Positions 1 through 5,129 of a stretch of 5,129 nt of DNA are shown one piece after another; the first letter of the stretch is position 1; every line of letters starts with the position of its first letter. The stretch comes from Nitrospirales bacterium. Its GTDB lineage: Bacteria; Nitrospirota; Nitrospiria; Nitrospirales; UBA8639. The notes under the pieces were generated by a model. It ran no database searches, was not told the DNA's origin, and worked only from the letters and a program-made list of their open reading frames with translations. The stretch lies in NCBI GenBank assembly GCA_013817135.1, contig JACDDF010000217.1, positions 1 through 5,129 on the forward strand. Direction: 5' to 3'. The position numbers and the translations under genes were made by a program.

Positions 1-648
1 CGTAAACTATTTTGGACTGGCATTGCATGCATGACGGCGATTGGATGTGTGGGCACTTACAGCCGAAGCGGCTTCCTGGCGACTACTCTCGTGGTGGGTC
101 TCTATCTCTTGCGTGGCAACCTTGTGAAAGGAATTATTCCGGTTGGTGTTTTCGCTGGAGCCCTCGCCATGGCCGTTACGCTTATTCCGGCTTTGAATAA
201 GCGCATTTTTGGTATTGGAGATGCCGTCAATGATGGGGCGACGGGACGATTTACCTTATGGAAGCAGGCGCTGGACATGTGGGTTGACTCGCCGATTTTC
301 GGTAATGGCATGTCGGCTTTTTATGATCGATACCATGGAGCCGTGCATAATAGCTATTTGCAGATTCTTGCAGAGACTGGAGTTGTGGGACTTGCGCTTT
401 TTCTCGCTGTTATCCTCGTGGCCATTCATGCCGGCAGAAAACTACGGAGGGGAGCAGAGGTAGCCGGCCAATCAACTGATATTCATCTGAGTCGCATAGC
501 TCTCTCCGGGCTATTCGGCTTCTGTTTCATGATTGCCACCGTCACGTATCAAGATGTGAAGCTCTTTTGGCTGGCGTGGGGAGTGTATGCCGCCATTTTT
601 CTCGTAGGACACCCTTCCAAGACTGTCGGGTATGCTCCGGGGCATTGA
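1..648 (+). CDS. O-antigen ligase / polysaccharide polymerase (Wzy_C type), C-terminal part, 5' truncated
   Basis: This is the last 215 residues of an integral inner-membrane protein; the frame is open to the left edge, so the ATG at 31 is internal and not the true start. Family members usually exceed 400 residues, so roughly half is missing. Visible features are a TYSRSG motif (residues 19-24 of the fragment) inside hydrophobic helices at about 1-18, 22-37 and 41-64. A large hydrophilic, probably periplasmic, loop follows at about 65-126, then helices at about 127-145, 165-182 and 186-203. The loop carries GRFTLW (Arg83), GNG (101-103) and HNSYLQILAETG (116-127). This is the Arg plus His-Asn pattern of the O-antigen ligase/Wzy_C family, in which such Arg and His residues are needed for transfer of undecaprenyl-linked glycans. 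The protein would polymerise repeat units (Wzy) or ligate glycan to an acceptor (WaaL or a protein glycosylation ligase); sequence alone does not decide which. The downstream glycosyltransferases fit a polysaccharide locus. The stop is TGA at 646-648. Confidence 0.88.
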   Translation, partial: RKLFWTGIACMTAIGCVGTYSRSGFLATTLVVGLYLLRGNLVKGIIPVGVFAGALAMAVTLIPALNKRIFGIGDAVNDGATGRFTLWKQALDMWVDSPIFGNGMSAFYDRYHGAVHNSYLQILAETGVVGLALFLAVILVAIHAGRKLRRGAEVAGQSTDIHLSRIALSGLFGFCFMIATVTYQDVKLFWLAWGVYAAIFLVGHPSKTVGYAPGH

Positions 649-689
649 AGAAGATCGCATTATCTACCCCTCGTTTTGACTGGTAACGA

Positions 690-1907
690 ATGAATACGTC
701 AGACAAGAATGTGTTGTTTTTTGTCCCTGAATGGCCGGCGCTTGATAGCGCGATCCTGCACTCGCAGGTTCTTTCGGTCGCATCATTTCTGAATCAGGAA
801 GGATTTTCATGTCGTTTTGCAGGAGCTGAAACTTCCCCATCGCGCGCGCAGGAAGCTATCGCAGTGATTGCCGCGCAATATCACGTGCAGGCTTATGTGG
901 CCCCTGTCCTTTTGCCGCCAGAAGGTCCATGGAGTTTCTGGCGTTCTTCTCGGAGGGTCTATGACTCCATGCGCTCGGAACTCGCCGATGCCGGCATTAC
1001 CCATGTCTATGCACGGTCGTTTATCGGGTCGATGTGGGCTCGAAGGTTGGCGCGCAAACTTAATGCCATATCGATTTTCGATGTTCGAGGCCTGGTTGGG
1101 TTGGAAAAACAATTCACGAGTGGCTCAAGCATGAAATCCCGGTTCATTTCCCATCTTGAGTTGCAGCAAGGCCGCCGAGCTGATCGCCTCACCACGGTAT
1201 CAGAGAACCTCAAGGAGTATCTGGAAGATAAGATCGGCCGTCATGATGTGACCGTGATCCCGTCATGCTTTAACGAAACCAGATTTTTCTTTGACTCGAA
1301 CGCACGGAGTGAAATTCGCCAATCGCTTGATCTCAACGAGAATGATATTCTGTTGTGTTACTCCGGCGGAATGAGTGCTTGGCAAAGAATAGCTGACATT
1401 ATCTCCTTGTTTAAGAGGGTCTGCTCAGCCGATGGTCGGTGTAAAGCACTGTTTCTGACCACCAGCCAAGAGGAAGTGACTCGCCAACTTCAGAAAGCCC
1501 AGTTTCCATCAGGGCAGGCTTTTGTCAGGGGATGTGCCCATCAAGACGTCCACCGGTATCTGTCAGCAGCCGATATTGGCATCCTTCTGCGGCACGACAC
1601 CCCCGTTAATAATGTGGCGAGCCCGGTGAAGGTAGGAGAGTATTTGGCCTGTGGGCTCCCGGTCATTCTCACACGCGGTATTGGTGATTACAGCGCTATG
1701 CTTCCAGCAGCCGGTGTAGGAATGCTTCTGGACGAAACCACTGATATTGCCGAACAAGTCCTCCAATTCATCCATCGAACCAATTTTGAAAGTCTGAGAG
1801 TTAAAGCCATTCGTTTCGCTAAAGATAGGCTCACCATGTCTGCGAATCTCAATCAGTACCGTCTGCTTTATGCTGGAAGTCCGGGGAACAGGGTTCAAGT
1901 ATGTTGA
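690..1907 (+). CDS. GT-B glycosyltransferase (group 1 / family 4-like)
   Basis: A 405-residue cytoplasmic, probably membrane-associated, glycosyltransferase expected to move a sugar from a nucleotide donor onto a lipid-linked repeat unit. The N-terminal Rossmann-like half (about 1-185) has HVYARS (105-110), DVRG (131-134) and the VSENLKEYL helix (170-178). The linker VIPSCFNETRFF (189-200) corresponds to the usual 'VIPNGVD..F' segment of GT4 enzymes. The C-terminal donor-binding half (about 215-395) starts with CYSGGMSAWQ (223-232) and contains SPVKVGEYLACGLPVI (311-326). Glu317 matches the second Glu of the EX7E motif, but the position eight residues before it is Val309, so the first Glu is absent; Lys314 may help bind donor phosphate. 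The start is well fixed: TAA at 684-686 lies in frame just upstream, and 690 is the first ATG after it, although no good Shine-Dalgarno is visible. The gene lies 41 bp after the polymerase gene, a gap with no hairpin or clear promoter, and its last 7 bp overlap the next gene. Donor and acceptor sugars cannot be inferred. Confidence 0.9.
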   Translation: MNTSDKNVLFFVPEWPALDSAILHSQVLSVASFLNQEGFSCRFAGAETSPSRAQEAIAVIAAQYHVQAYVAPVLLPPEGPWSFWRSSRRVYDSMRSELADAGITHVYARSFIGSMWARRLARKLNAISIFDVRGLVGLEKQFTSGSSMKSRFISHLELQQGRRADRLTTVSENLKEYLEDKIGRHDVTVIPSCFNETRFFFDSNARSEIRQSLDLNENDILLCYSGGMSAWQRIADIISLFKRVCSADGRCKALFLTTSQEEVTRQLQKAQFPSGQAFVRGCAHQDVHRYLSAADIGILLRHDTPVNNVASPVKVGEYLACGLPVILTRGIGDYSAMLPAAGVGMLLDETTDIAEQVLQFIHRTNFESLRVKAIRFAKDRLTMSANLNQYRLLYAGSPGNRVQVC

Positions 1908-2377
1908 ATCCTGTTTGGCTCCAACGCATAGCTCATTTTCTGCACTCCAGTCATGTGCCTCTTATACCACGCCTCATAGATTATCTTATCCGACTTCTAT
2001 TCGCGTGCTGGTTGCCGCATACCGCAGACATTGGTCGTCGTGTGGTCCTCGGATATGGTGGCCTTGGCATTGTTATCCATGGAGAAGCCCATGTGGGCGA
2101 CGATGTCCACATTGACCAATGTGTCACGATAGGCGGGAATGGCACCAGGTTTGGCGTGCCGACAATTGGCAACGGCGTTTATATCGGGGCAGGAGCCAAG
2201 ATCCTTGGACCAGTTGTTATTGGTAACGATGCTGTTGTTGGAGCAAATGCAGTTGTCGTAACCGACATTCCCTCGAACTGCCTCGCAGTGGGAGTCCCCG
2301 CAAAAGTGATCCGTAAAGGCATCGACCCGGCATCGTTCCTCTATCATCGAGCATCGGCAGCCAAAAGTACGACATGA
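1901..2377 (+). CDS. Serine-acetyltransferase-like hexapeptide O-acetyltransferase
   Basis: A 158-residue left-handed beta-helix (LbH) acetyltransferase. An amphipathic N-terminal stretch (about 1-38) is followed by hexapeptide repeats from about residue 42 to 135. These include ADIGRRVVLG (42-51), GLGIVIHGEAHVGDDVHI (54-71), CVTIGG (74-79), PTIGNGVYIGAGAKILGPVVIG (87-108) and AVVGANAVVV (111-120), closing with GVPAKVIRK (131-139). The layout matches CysE-like proteins, but at about half the length of true CysE (about 270 residues) and without its N-terminal helical domain. Small proteins of this kind are frequent in capsule and exopolysaccharide loci, where they are thought to acetylate sugars using acetyl-CoA. 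By hand alignment the CysE catalytic Asp143 and His158 fall on Trp37 and Tyr52; His60 is a possible substitute. The start overlaps the upstream stop (ATGTTGA), with a weak AGGG at 1890-1893 as possible ribosome binding site. The stop overlaps the next start as ATGA. A role in acetylating the polysaccharide repeat unit is inferred from context; cysteine synthesis is less likely. Confidence 0.88.
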   Translation: MLNPVWLQRIAHFLHSSHVPLIPRLIDYLIRLLFACWLPHTADIGRRVVLGYGGLGIVIHGEAHVGDDVHIDQCVTIGGNGTRFGVPTIGNGVYIGAGAKILGPVVIGNDAVVGANAVVVTDIPSNCLAVGVPAKVIRKGIDPASFLYHRASAAKSTT

Positions 2378-3417
2378 AAATTCTCCTTATCGGACCTTTG
2401 CCTCCACCACTGGGGGGCGCGACGGTTTTATTTGATCAGCTCGTCGGTGAATTAGCGAAGCGGGAAGATCTGCTGGTCGAAGTCATCAATACTACGCGGG
2501 TTGACCGCACGACATTGAAAAATGTTCTCCACGCCATGCGAAATCTGTGGGCACTGTTGCGGCGGATCGGCCAGGTTGATGTTGTCGGATTCCATGCTTC
2601 GATTCTTGGTGCCGCGCTCTTCGGTCCGCTCCTTGCGGTTGTCTGCTATCTCTTCCGGAGGCCCTGGATTTTCAGAGGCTTCGGCGGATTTTATCCTGAA
2701 TGGTACCGGGCCGCCTCGGCGCCGGTTCGTTGGGTTTTTCGTCATACGGTGCTGGCTGCGGACATTGTCTTATTTGAAACGCATAGTTCTGTTAAGTTTT
2801 TCAGGGCTATTTCTCCACAACCGGTGTACTGGTACTCCAATAGTCGGGTTTTGTCACCCAAGTTGCCGGCGATCAAAGAGTTGCAAGAACGGGGGGCACG
2901 CTATTTTGTGTACCTGGGCCATGTGAGCGAAGTAAAGGGCGTGGATGATTTGATCCAGGCATCAAGGGCGGTCAAGGATGTGACGGTCGACGTGTTCGGG
3001 CCCCTAACCGGGAATGTCAGTGAAGTTGACTTTGTCGGCAGCGGTGCCAACTATCTAGGTTTGGTAGCACCGGAAACCGTGTCAACGGTGCTGTGCGGCT
3101 ATGACGTTCTAGTGCTTCCGACTCGATATCCGAAGGAGGGGTATCCCGGTGTCGTTCTGGAGGCATTCAGTGTTGGAATGCCGGTCATTGCTTCACGCAT
3201 CGGTGCGATAGGCGAAATTGTGGACGAATGCAATGGGGTCCTTATTGAACCGGGCCAGATTTCTCAGCTCGTCGCGGCGATGGAAATGCTCCGTGACAAT
3301 CCGAAGCAGTTAACGTCCCTGCGACTCGGCGCCCGGGAAGCCTCACAGGCTTTCTCGTCCGCGAAATGGACCGGGGAGTTTGTCAAACATTGTCACAAAC
3401 TTTATTCAGGAGGGTGA
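2374..3417 (+). CDS. GT-B glycosyltransferase, group 1 (GT4-type, retaining EX7E)
   Basis: A 347-residue GT-B enzyme, a normal length for the family. The N-terminal half opens with MKILLIGPLPPPLGGATVLF (1-20), the first strand and Gly-rich acceptor-side loop typical of group 1 transferases. A hydrophobic stretch at about 77-94 probably helps membrane association, and RGFGGFYPEW (101-110) takes the place of the usual 'HG' segment. The C-terminal half has YLGHVSEVKGVDDLI (180-194), the standard start of the donor domain, then LVLPTRYPKEGYPGVVLEAF (246-265) with the EX7E pair Glu255 and Glu263, followed by GMPVIAS (268-274) and IGEIV (279-283). The family transfers a sugar from NDP-sugar or GDP-sugar with retention of configuration; the specific sugar is not predictable. 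The start ATG overlaps the acetyltransferase stop (ATGA, 2374-2377) and has only weak upstream purines, so translation is probably coupled. The gene end carries the ribosome binding site of the next gene. The likely role is elongation of the lipid-linked repeat unit made by this operon. Confidence 0.93.
   Translation: MKILLIGPLPPPLGGATVLFDQLVGELAKREDLLVEVINTTRVDRTTLKNVLHAMRNLWALLRRIGQVDVVGFHASILGAALFGPLLAVVCYLFRRPWIFRGFGGFYPEWYRAASAPVRWVFRHTVLAADIVLFETHSSVKFFRAISPQPVYWYSNSRVLSPKLPAIKELQERGARYFVYLGHVSEVKGVDDLIQASRAVKDVTVDVFGPLTGNVSEVDFVGSGANYLGLVAPETVSTVLCGYDVLVLPTRYPKEGYPGVVLEAFSVGMPVIASRIGAIGEIVDECNGVLIEPGQISQLVAAMEMLRDNPKQLTSLRLGAREASQAFSSAKWTGEFVKHCHKLYSGG
3408..3414 (+). promoter_or_regulatory. 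Strong Shine-Dalgarno for the downstream exported protein
   Basis: AGGAGGG lies within the last codons of the upstream glycosyltransferase, with AGGAGG ending 8 nt before the ATG at 3422. It is the best ribosome binding site in the window and favours 3422 as the start of the following gene over later in-frame starts. Confidence 0.8.
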
Positions 3418-3421
3418 AGCC

Positions 3422-5129
3422 ATGCGGGATGTAACATTGTTTGTGAATAATGAAGGAGAAACGTCCACGGTGAGCTGCGGACGACTCGATGAACCTTTGG
3501 AGCCGTGCAACTCTGAAACAATGAAAGCAGCGGGGAGTCGGCTGCACATCCTGTTTCTGTTGGGGGTGATCACTATTATGGTGTTGAGTGGTTTTGCAGG
3601 CAACGCTGTGGCGGGCGTACTGACTGTCCTCGAATTTGGTCAGAAACCAAACTATCCACTATCTACAGATGATGGCGACATTCGCCAGCTTACGGACGGG
3701 AAGCTGGCATCATTTCCCATGTGGGAGAAGAAAGAGGCCGTGGGATGGTCGGCGCGCGCACCCGTCACGTTACGACTTCGTGTTGCTGATGGAAGTTCTG
3801 TGCAGTCCCCCAAAGCCGGCACGTTGCGGGTGCATACCGTGAAGGGTTTGTATGCAGGTGTGGATGTGCCAAGGCAAGTTGATGTGTATGCGCGCGACCG
3901 TCAGAACAACCTCCAACTGGTTGGGTCGCTGGCGCCGGATTCAGCGAAGCTTCAGGACAAGGATACGCATTGGCTGGATATAGACATCAGTGCAGCCACT
4001 GGCGCCTTAGTGATGGTCGTGCATGCCACTGGTAAATTTCTGTTTTTGGACGAGGTGGAGTGGCGCCCTTCTGGTGTTGGCCGAATGCCCGCTCAGACAT
4101 CGATCGTCCCCAATGTCGAAATGGCCTTAAAGGAAAGCACTCGCCGGACTCAGCAAGCCCTTTTAAACAGCTTAGAATCGGAATCCAGGAAAATGGCTGT
4201 GCCTTTGGACCGCTGGGCGATGCATGCATGGGTCCAGGATCCCTGGGCAGCGATCGATCCCGCACAGGTAGGCGAACACATAAACGTTCCGCTGTCTGGG
4301 CTTGATATACGAGGTTACGCGGGAGAGCGGGAGAGTGCATGCCTGGGGATTGCCGTAGGCGAGGCTGTCGTCACAAGCGGTCTGCGCGTAACGATTGATG
4401 GCCTTCCTGTCGGATCTGTGAAAATGTTTGAGGTGAAACCGGTTGTGGCGGCCAATGGACAACGTGTCTATGATCCCCTTGTCCCTTTGAACGCCGGTGG
4501 ACAATTGACGGTCCAGTCTGGCGTGCCCATCTATATCTGGCTGGATGTGAACTTGACGGCACTTGGCCCGGGCACCCACCATTTTGAAATTCGCCTTGAA
4601 AGTAATAGTAGTGCTATCTCGGTACCGGGGCGCGCAACTGTCACGGCGACTGATGTAACCCACATCAAACCTTTACGCGCGATAAACTGGGCGTACCTTT
4701 CAGACATGCCGATCTTCCGTAATCAGGAGGCTGCTGCCCGTGATCTGGTGGATCATGGAATCAATGTATTCGTGACGCAACCGGAAGAAATCCCCGGCTT
4801 TGCCCTTGACGGTACCTGGGTAGATAGACAGGCTGGTCATTTCGTGCGTAATGTGGAACTGGCCAAACAACATGGGATGTTACTGCTCTATATGGGTTGG
4901 GATGCAGGAAGAAATCCCCTCGGGTATACAAGAGGCAAACCGACCATTGATCCTGCTGCGAAAGAACGGCTGCTTGTATGGGTTGGAAAACTATTTGCCT
5001 ATCTAACTGCTCAAGGTCTGCCTCCGGACCGTTGGGCATTCTATCCCACCGATGAGCCGGATCGTACGGGTCTGCAATTTGTAAAGGCCGTAGCTGAAGC
5101 CCTTGAGCGGTGGAACCCGTCTATACAGG
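3422..5129 (+). CDS. Exported glycoside-hydrolase-like multidomain protein, 3' truncated by window end
   Basis: This frame is open for 569 codons and runs off the right edge. Residues 1-40 are hydrophilic; about 42-60 form a hydrophobic core followed by AVA-Gly (62-65), a plausible signal peptidase I site, so the protein is probably exported or membrane-anchored. Residues about 66-216 resemble a jelly-roll/discoidin-like carbohydrate-binding module, with NYPLSTDDGD (77-86), QLTDGK (89-94), VGW (107-109) and FLDEVEW (208-214). A helical Gln/Glu/Ser-rich linker (about 231-260) is followed by a beta-rich region (about 285-410) with RGYAGERESACLGI (297-310). That segment recalls the domain preceding GH123/DUF4091-type barrels. 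A TIM-barrel-like region then begins (INWAYLSDMP, 421-430; HGINVFVTQP, 445-454; LLLYMGWD, 487-494) and reaches FYPTDEP (540-546). Asp544-Glu545 are candidate catalytic acids, as tandem Asp-Glu serves in GH123. The 4-bp gap and strong ribosome binding site place it in the operon. Role inferred: binding, trimming or editing the polysaccharide. Coding status is near certain; the family call is tentative, and an inactive or purely structural protein remains possible. Confidence 0.8.
   Translation, partial: MRDVTLFVNNEGETSTVSCGRLDEPLEPCNSETMKAAGSRLHILFLLGVITIMVLSGFAGNAVAGVLTVLEFGQKPNYPLSTDDGDIRQLTDGKLASFPMWEKKEAVGWSARAPVTLRLRVADGSSVQSPKAGTLRVHTVKGLYAGVDVPRQVDVYARDRQNNLQLVGSLAPDSAKLQDKDTHWLDIDISAATGALVMVVHATGKFLFLDEVEWRPSGVGRMPAQTSIVPNVEMALKESTRRTQQALLNSLESESRKMAVPLDRWAMHAWVQDPWAAIDPAQVGEHINVPLSGLDIRGYAGERESACLGIAVGEAVVTSGLRVTIDGLPVGSVKMFEVKPVVAANGQRVYDPLVPLNAGGQLTVQSGVPIYIWLDVNLTALGPGTHHFEIRLESNSSAISVPGRATVTATDVTHIKPLRAINWAYLSDMPIFRNQEAAARDLVDHGINVFVTQPEEIPGFALDGTWVDRQAGHFVRNVELAKQHGMLLLYMGWDAGRNPLGYTRGKPTIDPAAKERLLVWVGKLFAYLTAQGLPPDRWAFYPTDEPDRTGLQFVKAVAEALERWNPSIQ
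3521..3616 (+). other. Signal peptide / signal-anchor segment of the exported protein
   Basis: Read from Met34 (ATG at 3521), the frame gives a textbook Sec signal: short basic n-region (MKAAGSRLH), hydrophobic core (ILFLLGVITIMVLSGF) and AVA-Gly cleavage site at about residues 62-65 of the long form. Read from 3422, the same core sits behind about 40 hydrophilic residues, making a signal-anchor or unusually long signal peptide. Upstream of 3521 no Shine-Dalgarno is visible, whereas 3422 has a strong one. A GTG at 3470 with GGAG at 3455-3458 is a third possible start. Confidence 0.65.

Noticed and set aside
649..689. 41-bp gap between polymerase and first glycosyltransferase as a possible promoter or terminator site.
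   Set aside because: No stable hairpin with T-run and no convincing -35/-10 pair at proper spacing; it reads as an ordinary intra-operon spacer.
1997..2347. Minus-strand open frame of 116 codons opposite the acetyltransferase.
   Set aside because: It mirrors the hexapeptide-repeat codons of a clearly recognised plus-strand gene, and no ribosome binding site or family resemblance supports it.
3377..3401. Inverted repeat AGTTTGT / ACAAACT with an 11-nt loop just upstream of the strong ribosome binding site.
   Set aside because: The stem is only 7 bp and AT-rich, and it lies inside well-conserved-looking coding sequence at the end of the glycosyltransferase. There is no U-tract to make it a terminator. 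Chance is the simplest explanation.
4219..4258. Small palindromes (TGCATGCA, CGATCGAT) in the exported protein gene, with similar ones at 25-32 and 4092-4099.
   Set aside because: Short self-complementary words without regular spacing or extended similarity around them; consistent with chance and codon content, not a repeat family or binding-site array.
3987..4663. Minus-strand open frames of 117 and 163 codons opposite the exported protein gene.
   Set aside because: They lie wholly within the plus-strand coding frame and their translations show no recognisable domain or coherent hydrophobic pattern. They are shadows of the real gene.

Overview
The window is a gene-dense, single-strand stretch of what looks like a cell-surface or exopolysaccharide biosynthesis locus from a Gram-negative bacterium. 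The Gram-negative reading is an inference. It rests on a Wzy/O-antigen-ligase-type membrane protein, GT-B glycosyltransferases and a secreted glycosidase-like protein in one operon. Base composition appears moderately GC-rich by eye, and nothing in the sequence fixes the genus.

Layout, all on the + strand: (1) 1-648, the C-terminal part of an O-antigen ligase/polymerase (Wzy_C type), cut by the left edge; (2) 690-1907, a GT-B family 4-like glycosyltransferase; (3) 1901-2377, a left-handed beta-helix acetyltransferase of the serine-acetyltransferase-like type common in polysaccharide loci; (4) 2374-3417, a second GT-B glycosyltransferase with a complete EX7E motif; (5) 3422 to the right edge, a long open frame with no stop. 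The fifth frame encodes an exported multidomain protein with a jelly-roll-like module and a glycoside-hydrolase-like barrel carrying a Thr-Asp-Glu-Pro motif. It is cut by the window end.

Genes 2/3 overlap by 7 bp, genes 3/4 share an ATGA overlap, and genes 4/5 are 4 bp apart with a strong Shine-Dalgarno sequence at the end of gene 4. Genes 1/2 are 41 bp apart. No terminator or promoter is visible, so the five genes most likely form part of one transcript.

Inferred joint role: the two glycosyltransferases and the acetyltransferase build and decorate a lipid-linked repeat unit in the cytoplasm. The Wzy-type protein polymerises or ligates it on the periplasmic face. The exported glycosidase-like protein may bind, trim or edit the polymer outside the cytoplasm. 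The exact sugars cannot be read from the sequence. The most interesting item is gene 5, whose family and role in polysaccharide assembly are poorly defined. I saw no RNA genes, CRISPR arrays, insertion sequences or significant repeats.
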